Source of the DNA: Apostichopus parvimensis
Lineage: Eukaryota > Echinodermata > Holothuroidea > Aspidochirotida > Stichopodidae
Assembly (NCBI GenBank): GCA_000934455.1
Contig: KN888225.1
Location: forward strand, 35,097-56,984
Direction: 5' to 3'
DNA length: 21,888 nt
A model generated the notes under the pieces. It saw only the letters and a program-made list of their open reading frames with translations, was not told where the DNA came from and did not search any database. Position 1 is the stretch's first letter. Each line of letters opens with the position of its first letter. This document shows positions 11,861-21,311 of the stretch, in pieces. A program made the translations under genes and the position numbers.

Positions 11861-11925
11861 ACTGATCAGAGTCAATGGTTGTCATTGCAGTAAGACAAGT
11901 ACGACTCAAAGTAAACGCAACTTAC

Positions 11926-12069
11926 TCTAGGAAACTGGTCAAGAAATGTCGGCTGCAGTTGGACCAACTCCAGGGCTTTGAAGAGTGATTCAACGTGGGT
12001 GCCATGACATGGTAAGAACCACTGAAATATTGTTCACATTTGATGGCATCGTCGTGTGGCAGGTTGAAT
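11926..12069 (-). CDS. ADAMTS9: ADAMTS9/20-like metalloprotease, internal exon with third zinc histidine and Met-turn
   Basis: This exon continues the catalytic domain. Seen: acceptor TTATAG, then A completing the Val codon, 47 whole codons beginning FNLPHDDAIKC, and GA before a consensus GTAAGT donor. FNLPHDD supplies the third zinc-binding histidine and the following aspartate. Asn stands where many metzincins have Gly, which is normal in the ADAMTS1/4/5/8/9/15/20 branch. The Met-turn is in HVMAPTLN, followed by KPWSWSNCSR and HFLTSFL. Cysteines in IKC and SNC match family positions. NHS is a possible N-glycosylation site. Known: the MAPTLN and PW-x-WS-x-CSR pattern is the best discriminator for ADAMTS9/20/GON-1 over ADAMTS1, 4 or 5. 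The exon is 144 bp. It is separated from the upstream exon by 3.1 kb and from the downstream exon by 8.9 kb. Nothing suggests a broken gene: the frame is open, the splice sites are good, and all three zinc ligands are present across the two exons. Confidence 0.92.
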
Positions 12070-12371
12070 CTATAAGGAGAAAGATAAAAACAACATTTTG
12101 GAAGTAGTTCCTTTCTAGTATCGTTTACACTTTACCATTATAGAACGACATTGACAATACGAATTACAGTAATGTTAACAGTAAACAGTAACACATTGCA
12201 GCAGTAAATAATTCCAATAACAATCTTCCCTTTTAATAATAGCATATCCTTACATACTGATGTCATTTTTTCCCCCCATTCTTCTTTTTGACAATGAACC
12301 AAGAATTACCACAAATCAGCCTTTAGACCAGAGGTTTACTGTTCAACAATGACTTAACTTTGACTCATAGT

Positions 12372-12527
12372 TTCTTACAAAAGGTTGCTATCAATAAATG
12401 AACTCCTTTCAGTTGAAAGAACCATTTAACTTATTTTATGTTGCAAGATCTTCTAACAATGGTTACTATCAATAACTGATCTCCTTTCAGTCGAAAGAAC
12501 CATTTACTTTTTTTATGTTGCAATATC
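12372..12527. repeat. ~78 bp imperfect tandem duplication
   Basis: Copy 1 (12372-12450) and copy 2 (12451-12527) share CTATCAATAA, CTCCTTTCAGT, GAAAGAACCATTTA and TTTTATGTTGCAA with a handful of substitutions and small indels. Divergence indicates an older event than the 22 bp duplication at 5551. Confidence 0.9.
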
Positions 12528-14440
12528 AAGACGTCCTTTTTCATACTTGAATGTTTTCATTAATATCTAAGAACCAGGATGATTCACCAATTGTCTCCCA
12601 AAAGAATTAGCATTTTCAAAAGTTTGCTTTATAGAAGCTACACAACATCAATGTCAAGGCACTGGGCAAAGTTGGCAAACTTAATTCTATGAAGTAGCAA
12701 TAACCAATTGGCCTCACACATCCTAAATTGCCGAAGCCTGCCAAAGGTCAGGAGGTTAAGAGATAGGGTCACGTTTGACAGAGATGAAGTCCTGAAGGGA
12801 CATCATTTGGATTGACATTGCCATGTATATTAACAATCAATCATAAACCTAGTAGCAATGTAGAAATATTTTCTTCTAGGCAGTTCCATAATTTAATCAC
12901 CTATTTAGAGTTGGCAAGAAATGAACAGAAACATCTCAATGAAGACAGCGGTATATTTTTATGTTGTTGTTCTATCGGTGTAAAATTGTTGCCAGAAGCA
13001 AATGTTGGCCTATTTATGTTGTGGGCTCACACAGACGTAAATTAAAAAGTTACTTTAAGGCAGCAGTGTGCATTTAATTTATACCAACACTGTACGATAC
13101 TAAGACTCTCCCAACACACCTACTCGTTATTTGCTCAATTAACGGGCGAATCTTTCCGTTATCAAATCTCTCAAACCCCCATATGTTGAAAACTACAATA
13201 ATTTCCAACTAAATTTTTGCACAAATCTTAGGCTAGACCCATGTATCAATTTGCTATCAATGTAGTCAAGTGAATTACCTCGGCTTAATGCTGATTATTT
13301 TGAAAGGCCCAAATGACTTTCTTGAGGTACGAATCAATTGTGGAGATATGATCAATTCAACGAAGTAACAATAAATCAGCGCTTATATGTTCTATGACAA
13401 AAGACATATTAAACACATAATTGGCTGCTTTAACGGCAAAGAACAATTGATGTTTTTTCCTTCAAAATCCTTGTCCGTCGTTGCTAGGGTATTTAAAGAA
13501 GGGAATGTCCCACCAACAGATGCACACATGATGGACATGAGATCTATATTAATACAGCATCTTGTGTTGAGTTCTATTTTACTCCTTTCTGTTCAAATTG
13601 CATCACAGTTAGACATGAGGCATGTAAATAACTACCAGATCTCTCAGGGTACAACCACTTGGCTGTTCGGTGACAGTTTACAAACCATTTCTGTGCATAA
13701 CTGTTTCATAATTGGGAAATTATAAATTCCATAATTGTTTGAGGGTTCTGATTTATCATTGCAAAGATCTACAATTATCTGAAGATTCTGCATAATTTCA
13801 TAGTTTCTGCATGCTGTGAGGTTGGTGAACTACATTTTATCTGGTAGCCTATATTATCATTTGTTCTGGGTAAAGCCTTGCATGATTACACGTACAGTAA
13901 TTTGTACCTTGAAGTGGTTACTTGCTTTTCTCTATCAACTCTTGACTTGCTTTGAAGTGATATTAACACTGGAAAACACAGGTGGGTCTGCCCCGGCAGT
14001 ATCCAATTCAATTTAAAACAGAAACCGGGGTTTTTAATGGAAAAACTGATCTGTGATTTATGACTATTAAGACAGCCTGCAGAGTGCTTTTGTTTTGATA
14101 ACACATAAATGGAAGATATGTCAGAGGTGTTATGAACCACACATTCAGCGGTAAAATTCTCAGAATAACAGCCAGGCCAATTAGTGCCTGAAACTGTATC
14201 ACATTCTCCTCATGCAGAGAGAGGGAAAGCCACAAGATGGCAGTCACTGATGGTGGGCCAGCCGGATCACAATACGAGGCAGATGTGTGGCTCTTGGCTG
14301 TACGGTTCTATTTCAATTCAGAAGATAAGGTTCAATTAAGACATGTAAGATTATCCCAATTAGAGAAGTTCATGGTTCACCTGCTAATGACTCCATTTCT
14401 ACGAAAATGTAGAAGAAAAATTACTCTGCCCCTTCCCCTT

Positions 14441-14656
14441 CCCCTCCTTCCCACCCCCAAGCAAACTTGACTTCCTGGGAACATGTACCAGTCAAATAGG
14501 AGACAGTGGGATGGGTGGATGAGGTAAAAAACATCAAATTTAAATCCATTATAAAGGATGTAGGGCATGCATCATGCAAACATACTCCACCCCTTGTCTT
14601 CCAGCCCCCTCCTTCCCTTCCCCCAAGCAAACTTGACCTCCTATGTACATGTACAG
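14441..14656. repeat. Pair of 51 bp C-rich direct repeats, 165 bp apart
   Basis: Copies at 14441-14491 and 14606-14656 both read CCCCTCCTTCCC, then CCCCCAAGCAAACTTGAC, then TCCT and ACATGTAC. A looser C-rich relative lies at 14810-14866. The shared non-repetitive half (AAGCAAACTTGAC) shows this is true duplication, not just shared C-richness. Confidence 0.8.
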
Positions 14657-15179
14657 AACAAATTTTTGTGAGTACTGTAAATTCTACCGGCAGTTACACA
14701 TCACCTTTGAAATAACCATATGGTCAAAGCTAAGGTTTGCAGCATCAACGGTCAATTTTCAAGTTCCTATCAAAACTGGTTGGACTAGAAAAACTCATCT
14801 CCCTACTCCCAACCCCCCCTCCCCTTTCCCTACCCACCTACTTCTGTACCTCCAAAACAAACTTTAGCCACAGAGCCTCTGTGTGCACCAAATCTCAAGA
14901 GGAGTTATATGTTTTTGCGACATGTTTTGAGTTTGCATGCACGTGGTTGTTTAAAAAATACGGTTTAACATTGGAAAACTGACAAACACACAAATTCTGC
15001 TCGCAACTATCCGCTGTTTTGATAACGTTATACATATACACTCACATAGAATGCGATGAATGGATATCCATAGAACAAGACTGATCCTTCCTACATGTTA
15101 CCAGTAATCAAACCCCAATCTTCAAATAAAACCTCCCTTTATTTTCTTTTACGTGTGTGTCGTAACAATTATCACTTAC

Positions 15180-15285
15180 ACGTGACCCATTTCATGAGCC
15201 ATTGTGAAAGCTGCGCTCAGTCCATTGTCCTCTACGATGGAACAACTCCGATCGGGGTCGCAGATGGTGCCCAGTTCAGCCAAAC
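15180..15285 (-). CDS. ADAMTS9: ADAMTS9/20 (GON-1)-like metalloprotease, internal exon with zinc-binding helix
   Basis: This internal exon encodes part of the catalytic domain of a secreted ADAMTS zinc protease, a family that cleaves extracellular-matrix proteoglycans such as versican and aggrecan. Seen: the translation starts [11 protein letters not shown], continues [18 protein letters not shown], and ends in HEMGHV, which holds the first two zinc-binding histidines and the catalytic glutamate. The acceptor is a pyrimidine-rich tract ending ACACAG and the donor is GTAAGT. The exon is 106 bp: two bases of a Gly codon, 34 whole codons, then GT of the Val codon. The next exon supplies the final A, so the intron is phase 2 and cuts the zinc motif in half. 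Known: [11 protein letters not shown] and an HExGHVFN active site are typical of the ADAMTS9/20 group. Vertebrate members usually read HELGH, so the Met here is a conservative change. The preceding exon was not found up to 21888, so the gene is partial in this window. Confidence 0.92.
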
Positions 15286-15501
15286 CTGTGTCAAAGGTCA
15301 CAAGAAACAGAAAGTAGTCAAGTGAAGACCTACATGAAAATTATTAAACTTGAAGAGAGCTGAAATCTGTATAAATCTGTATAGATCAGAATGAATCCAG
15401 TGACCTCATTTTGTTTTTGACTGAGATCGTCAGACATAAACCGTGGACAATATAAATCTTGACCAATTATTGTAATGACCCCGAATATGCCAGAAAGTCA
15501 A

Positions 15502-15524
15502 ATAATGGTCAGTGATGCTCAAAT
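15502..15524. repeat. 23 bp dispersed repeat, copy 2
   Basis: Matches 11283-11305 at 21 of 23 positions in the same orientation. Confidence 0.6.
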
Positions 15525-17157
15525 TTCAATAGCATTTTACTGCCACTGTAAATGTAGTTACCCCATCTCTGAGATATTTAGTAATGATTATTTATTTCAA
15601 TAATCCTCAATAGCTAGGAATAATTTGGAGTATCAGACCCTTTGGGAAAGTACTTTAAAAAAAAAACACCTAGCAATTTATTAGCCATGCCTAATGATCT
15701 GTAGCAATTGGCAGTGAATGGTGCTGGCCTTCCATATGAGAGGAGAATGATTCTTAGATCTAAGTAGTGCAAAAATCAAGGGCAGACAGGTAAGTCACCT
15801 GGTCGTCAGGAAAATAGCACAATCAACAGTGTCAGGCCCAACTGTGATACAGGTCTCTAAGTAAAGTTCCTTTCCAGTATCTCCGAAGAGACCAATTTTC
15901 CATCCTCTAGACGGCAGCAGAGTGTCATGATAAAACCCCATGCAGTTATGTTACACATTACATGTAAAGTTCATGACATTTCATGTTCATGCATATATAG
16001 GACAGGAAGGGAACTTTGATAACAATGATCAGTTCTGATATCCATGAAATAAGAATTTCATTTCTAGATGTATGTATGTCATCTCTTTCTTATATTATCA
16101 TCCCAAATCACGTTTTGACAAGTTTCTTTCACTGTTTCCACAACTGATTTCTTGAGAACAGCCTCCCACTGACAGAGTGGTGGTCAAAGGAGGGTGTCCC
16201 TAATGGACTAAAACTTTAACAAATTGCAAATATGATAAATATTACATGTCATAACTAAGGGTTTCATTTTTATGGGTGAGGTCAAGAGCCACGGGCAAGA
16301 TTGTAACTTTATCCTGAGGAGGGTCATAAAACCAGACATAAAGTAAGAGGTGAGAAATTCTTAAGATCGTAAAAAATAGCCTTGGGGCGGGCGCGGGCAG
16401 GGTGCTACCGTAATCCATACAGGGTATATTAATATCTGAGTGTAGAATCTACGTTTAGTGACAAAACTTCTCTGGAGAGATGAAATACAAATAAGTCTGT
16501 ACTACCCAGGATGATCAGTGTTGAAAGTTCCACAACAAACTGTGTTCTTAGTAGTAAAAGTAGTAGTACGGTTGGGGGAGTGTACTATTGCAAAGCACCT
16601 TTGACCCTCCTACCTGTATCATGAAGAATTATGGACAAGTTTTGACTAAACATGGGCATGAAGAAAGGTCTAGTTGACAGATTCTGGGGAAACATTTATC
16701 AAAACAATGCTTAACATTGTCCAAGCCAGGAGGCTACTGCTACAAAGCGTCTCCTTTGGTCTATGTGTTATCCAGAGGAACCAGTGTGAGGTGTACAGAG
16801 AGTCAATGAAAATAGCTTTGTAAGGGGGGGGGGGAGTATATATTTGGACCATAAGTTTAAATAAAAAATTCCAATTTTATATCAAAATAAATGTAAAAAT
16901 ATTTTGAGAGTTGGAGGGAGGTTACAAAATACCATAGGGGTGGGTGTGTACACACAATTTGAAGGGAATAGTACAGTAAAAGTTTGGCTACAGAATAGGG
17001 GTGTCATAAACAGTTAATGGGGCCCCCACACTAAACAACATGCTGATCCCCAAAGAAGCCCATAAATCACCACCACTGCCCCCCCCCGCCCTCACCCTTA
17101 CCACTTTTACAGGCTTTTAAGTTTCCATCACTTAGTTCACTGGAATCTTCAAATACC

Positions 17158-17172
17158 AGTAGTAGTAGTAGA
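17158..17172. repeat. TAG trinucleotide microsatellite
   Basis: AGTAGTAGTAGTAG. A shorter, interrupted relative lies near 16552-16568. Confidence 0.85.
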
Positions 17173-17501
17173 AACTAAATCTCAACCTTACAAATGAGTC
17201 CCTAAAAATGAAATGTATACTTTTGAAGCCACTTCATTCAGAAACTGATGAGGGGAGATTACCACTCTTTCATCCACCTGTGTGGAACAGTGATATGTTT
17301 ACCCTCCTCCCAGCAGACATAAAGTTCCCTGAACTTTACAACCGGACACCAAATAGTCTTTTATCAACAGTGGTTTGTGACTGTTTGTGAGTGTTTTCTT
17401 GTTTTTATCTTTCCTTCTTCATTTTTTTTATCAGACTTTACTATGATTTCTATGAATAGATCATTCTACTTTTAAAGTTTAAAAAGTAGTTCATTGTGTA
17501 A

Positions 17502-17545
17502 CCTTTTTTTTTTCTCTCTTTTTTTTTTTCCATTTTTCTTTTTTA
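17502..17545. repeat. T-rich polypyrimidine tract
   Basis: T11 and T12 runs separated by CTCTC, followed by CCATTTTTCTTTTTT. Low-complexity DNA. Confidence 0.85.
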
Positions 17546-18151
17546 ACCAGACAAGGTAGACAGGTTGTCTGAGATGTGTAACAGAAGATGCCTTACAAAT
17601 TTATGTCACCAATTTTACTTTGTCCTTGCCTGTAAAAATTGGGTCATAATTTATGTTAACAAAAACATTGACCTCAATAATCCTTGTCTGCAATTACATT
17701 GAGATTGATGATAGAGAGCTAAGGGCAGGATAAAGACTACTTTTTATGATTAAAAAAATAAAATTCTCACCCTTTTTTTTTTAACTTTACAGATATCTGC
17801 ATTAAAAAATAGGGTGCTAGAAAAGAGAATGGGGGAGAGGTAGGGGGAGGACCCATCACCTACCCCTGATATGTAACGGCTTTGATATATTTTCTACAGG
17901 GAAAAGATCTGATACTGATCCATAAGGATCCTCCACCCCTCCCCTTCCCTCTCCACCGCTAACACAATGTTTACTCTTGTCCGCCTCTCCTTCCACTGAG
18001 GGGAATTATTATAGTGATAGTATTATTTGTTTTACAGGGATACTGGAACAGGTGTATGACTTTTGACAGTTTAAATCATCTGGTGTCCCAATTAACCCCT
18101 CTCTGGGATGTTAAAGATAATTCCAACAAGGACTATCCATTAAGTTTAGGG

Positions 18152-18157
18152 TATTAA
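18152..18157. repeat. Target-site duplication, left copy (TATTAA)
   Basis: Immediately outside the left terminal inverted repeat and identical to 18663-18668. Confidence 0.8.
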
Positions 18158-18662
18158 CATAGCTCCCAACTCTTGAGAAGGCAAATGCTGGTCCATGCCA
18201 CGAATCCCCGTCCTGGGGGTATAAGAGGAGGGGGTATCCCCCTCCCCTTTTGAATTTTTTTGGAATCCTGGTGATGCCTACATGTAAAATGGTGGCACTT
18301 AGAAAGGCTTTTGTCACCCAATATTTTCTGAGAAATATGCATTTTTTTGTGTGTAACATCAATAAATTGAATAGTAGGTGATAATTCATTCTTTCCCGTG
18401 GCATGAAAATGTTCGCTGCTCGCCCCAATGAAAAGAAATATAGGCTAATTTGAGGTTCAAATGATGCTGTAAAGGAGGTTTTATACTCTATTATGCTAAA
18501 TGCTAAAGAAATGATGATTGCTAAGTCAAAATTTGATGCAATTTTTTTTATGTATACTTGACAATTACAATGTGGGTTTTTTCGGACGCTTGCGCGGGTC
18601 AGCGGGTTTGGGTGTTAGAATGCGGGTCCAACCCGCGAAATGCGGGTCAGTTGGGAGCTCTG
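18158..18662. mobile_element. Non-autonomous DNA transposon (MITE-like), 505 bp
   Basis: Seen: terminal inverted repeats CATAGCTCCCAACT (18158-18171) and AGTTGGGAGCTCTG (18649-18662), which pair at 13 of 14 positions. TATTAA lies directly outside both ends (18152-18157 and 18663-18668) as a target-site duplication. With one mismatch this can be read as 8 bp (GGTATTAA/TGTATTAA). The interior has no transposase. The right subterminal part carries five copies of GCGGGT or its complement (18594, 18602, 18622, 18631, 18642), and the left part has a 7 bp stem hairpin at 18228-18244. Inference: CA-start TIRs, a near-8 bp duplication and subterminal repeats suggest a hAT-type element mobilised in trans. 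The TTAA inside the duplication leaves piggyBac as an alternative. The well-preserved ends suggest fairly recent insertion. Confidence 0.85.
18228..18244. repeat. Perfect hairpin inside the transposon
   Basis: GAGGGGG, loop TAT, CCCCCTC: a 7 bp G/C stem within the 505 bp element. Confidence 0.85.
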
Positions 18663-18668
18663 TATTAA
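18663..18668. repeat. Target-site duplication, right copy (TATTAA)
   Basis: Immediately outside the right terminal inverted repeat and identical to 18152-18157. Confidence 0.8.
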
Positions 18669-19199
18669 GTACCCATGGAACATTCTTCTCAAAACTTTAT
18701 ATTTTTACTCACCCAGAGTGTCACAAGCTGTGTCTGATCTGCAAATGTTTTCTCTGTTCAAATACAAAAAGGAAAGGACAAAGGGAAAGAAAAAAAATCA
18801 GTTCAAAACCGTGAAAGAAAACAAGAAATTGTGATATCAAAGTGGAAAGCAAAATAAAGCCCATTAGGATGGGCAGTCTAGAAAACCACCATTGTGTGTC
18901 AATTTAAAGATTTGTTTCAACGATAAAAAACTATGGCATAATTCCGACGACAAATAGTTTTCAAGGATGTCAAGTGATACAGAATGCATATCCAGTATTA
19001 ACTCATGCCACACCTTAGCTCCCCTCTAGCACGCATCACAATTATTCCTGTAAACTGTTTAATGAACCTCTTCCTCGGCCATAATCATAACTAGACATCC
19101 CTGTTTGGGGGTATGAAGTAGTAGTTGAAACAGCACTTCCATCATCAAATAGGTCAGTTAAGTTATACTTCCCGTATGTAAAAGTATAAAGGGTCTGAT

Positions 19200-19227
19200 G
19201 TTTCGATCGTAGCAGGATCTTCTTCAG
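19200..19227 (-). other. Hammerhead-like motif, possible Penelope-type retroelement remnant
   Basis: On the minus strand this reads CTGAAGA, A, then GATC-CCTGCTAC-type hairpin-GATC, then GAAAC. CTGANGA and GAAA flanking a small stem are the core strands of a hammerhead ribozyme. A conserved CTGANGAA...stem...CGAAAC block is frequent near Penelope-like elements. One extra unpaired A precedes the stem, and I cannot find stems I and III, so a working ribozyme is not shown. A-rich, repeat-like sequence follows on the plus strand to about 19380. Confidence 0.35.
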
Positions 19228-19315
19228 AGGCTAAGTGAAACGAAAGCAAGCTAAGTACACATTAAGAGACACACACACATGGACAGACAGTTAATTGGAC
19301 AAATTAACAAGATAG

Positions 19316-19380
19316 AACAAATACAAAACAAACTAAAACACAAAATACAAAGCAAAAAATACAAAGCACAAAATACAGAG
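19316..19380. repeat. A-rich irregular repeat (ACAAA / AATACAAAGCA)
   Basis: Repeated ACAAAATACAAAGCA and CAAAACAAACTAAAACA-like units. They may be part of the same retroelement remnant as the motif at 19200-19227, or simple sequence. Confidence 0.6.
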
Positions 19381-19441
19381 AAGGTAGGGAGAGGGTCATC
19401 CCAAGGGATAAAGTAACAGGAATGCTGGAAATCAAAGAGAG

Positions 19442-19456
19442 ATATATATATATATC
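19442..19456. repeat. TA dinucleotide microsatellite
   Basis: An uninterrupted ATATATATATATAT run. Similar short runs are at about 2206-2219 and 5052-5066. Confidence 0.85.
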
Positions 19457-19931
19457 AAAAGCTGTTAGCAAACTGCTTATCTACTGCCACTTCCTGTGTT
19501 AGACACTTCTGTCCTGCAGTAATTTACTTACCATAAATACTGCCTTGAAAAAAAAAAGGTCAAAGCCCAAAGATAAACTAAACAGGTATTTCTTTAGGGG
19601 GGACCGAGCTAATTTATTTTCCATTCTCATCATCCATTATGACAAGGGCAGAAGAAGACTAAATTTTCCCCAAAGGCAGGAGGGAAGAAGAAAACAAAAA
19701 ACTTGAACTAGAGGGGGATGAACTTATAGTGTAGTTCCTGCTTTATGATTGTATAGGCTTATTATCTGTCCTTAAGTAGTAAGGACCAATACCGGTCATC
19801 CATTCACAAGAAAAACAAACAGGGCAGGAATTATTTCATTTGCACTCCTCCCTTGTGATTTCATATTTAGGGACTAAGGGGAGTGACAACTATATCAACT
19901 TTCTCAGCTAGTGACAGAGAGCAGATGACCC

Positions 19932-19949
19932 TTTGACCTCGAGGTCAAA
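19932..19949. promoter_or_regulatory. Perfect 18 bp palindrome, everted nuclear-receptor half-sites (candidate)
   Basis: TTTGACCTCGAGGTCAAA is fully palindromic. It contains TGACCT-CG-AGGTCA, an everted repeat of the AGGTCA half-site with a 2-nt spacer. Binding by a nuclear receptor is an inference from the half-site sequence only. The site lies upstream of the visible ADAMTS exons, in an intron or flank. Confidence 0.4.
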
Positions 19950-21185
19950 CACTACCCTGGGAGTCTGCAGGCTAAAAGGACCAAATGAAAAAAAAAAGAA
20001 AATTGAAAAATGAAAATGGGAACTGAGAGTCAAGCACAGTATTTTTGAAAGATGAATGGTATGGAGGTATTTATATTCTAAGTTCTATACCCTTAGGGTT
20101 TTAAGCAATAGACTTTAAGAAAGAAATATTCTAAATATTAATTGAGTATCTCTCCACCTGTAAGTTCTCTTCCTGGTGATTTCTATTCATGGCAGCTAGG
20201 TCAGCTGAGTAACACATGAATAAATAATGATAAACTATAATTAATTATAAAATAAATTATACATAATGATGTTGAGAAATTCTCAAATATTTTCGGGATA
20301 TTATTGTTGACCTTTCAGGATAATCCGATGAATGAACAAGTTCAAAACCAACTTCTATGGGCCAGGTACCCTTTTCTTAGGATTAAGTCACCCAAGATAA
20401 AGCCTCAGGCCACCAAAAACAAACAACTTTATCCACAAGTCAACCCCAGACTCCTTTACACCTAGACTGTAACCTTAATTAAACCATTTGATCATGGTAA
20501 GGCAAACCCTCTACCTCCTGAAAGATGATTTTTACAATATCTTGGAAGAAAAAATGTTTTGGAGAGAAGGAAATCCCAGTTGCAGCACACACAAAAAAAA
20601 GCATGATTTTGACGAACAAAGATGGAGCCAGAATAAGGCCTATGAGTCATCACCATCTATCAGAAGACCACACAAACAGTTCAGAGTTACTTTCCATTAT
20701 TCTGGATTTAAAAAGAAAAATCTTTGCAACTCCTCCTCATCGGGAACTAAGTCCCTTAAAGGATAAAGTAACCTGGGCAGCTTTAACCATCAGCGGGCTT
20801 TTCATCCGGCTATTGAGACTGTCAAGCTTAGTTTAAATTGTGTGAATAAAACAACCACTGAAAAAATCTTTGGCACTCCCTCAGGCCTGGGCCTGACGTC
20901 TTCTATAAGATTGATACTTCTTAACGGGGGAATCTCTCTCTCTGACTTCTCTTTCTCTATTGTAGCTCATTCAATTCTCTTGTTATTAAAACCCAAATCT
21001 ATTATACTTGAGATGTGTTACAGTATTTAATGCTAGGATTTAGATATATGTTCACTCTAGGATACGGAGTCACTGAATTTCATAATGATGCATAGTTTTG
21101 CCTTTTTGAGTAATTATTTGATTACCTATAAAACATCTTTTAATAATGACTTAGAATGATAAAAGGTTTTTTTATTTCATTTTGT

Positions 21186-21241
21186 GGGGGGGAGGGGGAT
21201 GAAGGGGAATGAGAGGGGATGAGATGGGAATGGGGAGGGGG
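21186..21241 (+). repeat. G-quadruplex-forming tract
   Basis: Eight G runs of 3 to 7 bases with loops of 1 to 7 nt (A, ATGAA, AATGAGA, ATGAGAT, AAT, A) meet the usual intramolecular quadruplex pattern. Units resemble GGGGATGAGA-type repeats. Confidence 0.85.
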
Positions 21242-21311
21242 AAGTCATTCTTGAACTGGATCTATGTCATCTATGACCGAAACACGATGGTTTGGTTTGT
21301 GTCTCCTTTGT

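Larger units (their letters stand above)
3019..11925 (-). other. ADAMTS intron of about 8.9 kb between exons 11926-12069 and 2874-3018
   Basis: The flanking exons join in frame without any additional exon (GA|A, phase 2). Seen inside: a 10 bp perfect hairpin and a 12 bp minisatellite near 3662-3742, an interrupted 9 bp inverted repeat near 4551-4586, a long C-rich tract at 5227-5320, a 22 bp exact tandem duplication at 5551-5594, a CT-rich stretch at 7066-7110, C14 at 8092-8105, a CpG-rich pocket near 9277-9379, G-rich tracts at 10185-10239 and 10819-10901, C13 at 10466-10478, and TTGGAG/C-run repeats at 11822-11860. I see no other gene here. The short open frames have no recognisable domains. 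Confidence 0.8.
12070..15179 (-). other. ADAMTS intron of about 3.1 kb that splits the zinc-binding motif
   Basis: Phase 2 intron between HEMGH-V(GT|A) and FNLPHDD. Seen inside: a ~78 bp tandem duplication at 12372-12527 and C-rich repeats at 14420-14866. The longest open frame (plus strand, 13387-13725) has no recognisable domain. No further exon is needed to join the flanking exons. Confidence 0.85.

Noticed and set aside
13387..13725. 112-codon plus-strand open frame with a hydrophobic stretch
   Set aside because: No recognisable domain or family pattern; this length is expected by chance in AT-rich DNA of this size, and it lies in an intron antisense to a confirmed gene.
15286..15300. 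Extension of the zinc-site exon upstream (in-frame TTT GAC ACA before GGT)
   Set aside because: The bases directly upstream form a good pyrimidine tract and CAG acceptor, and the family reading needs a Leu-Gly junction here that the read-through lacks.
15095..15325. 76-codon plus-strand open frame
   Set aside because: It is the antisense shadow of the ADAMTS zinc-site exon at 15180-15285.
17208..17390. 60-codon plus-strand open frame
   Set aside because: No motif, no splice context, and length consistent with chance.
18111..18428. 105-codon minus-strand open frame
   Set aside because: It crosses the left terminal inverted repeat of the 505 bp transposon, so it cannot be a conserved gene, and it resembles no transposase.
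20488..20836. Two overlapping plus-strand open frames of about 92 and 103 codons
   Set aside because: I considered a decayed retroelement but could find no reverse transcriptase, integrase or recombinase motif.
20930..20980. Plus-strand pyrimidine tract ending CTATTGTAG, like a splice acceptor
   Set aside because: No coding sequence with a matching donor follows on the plus strand.
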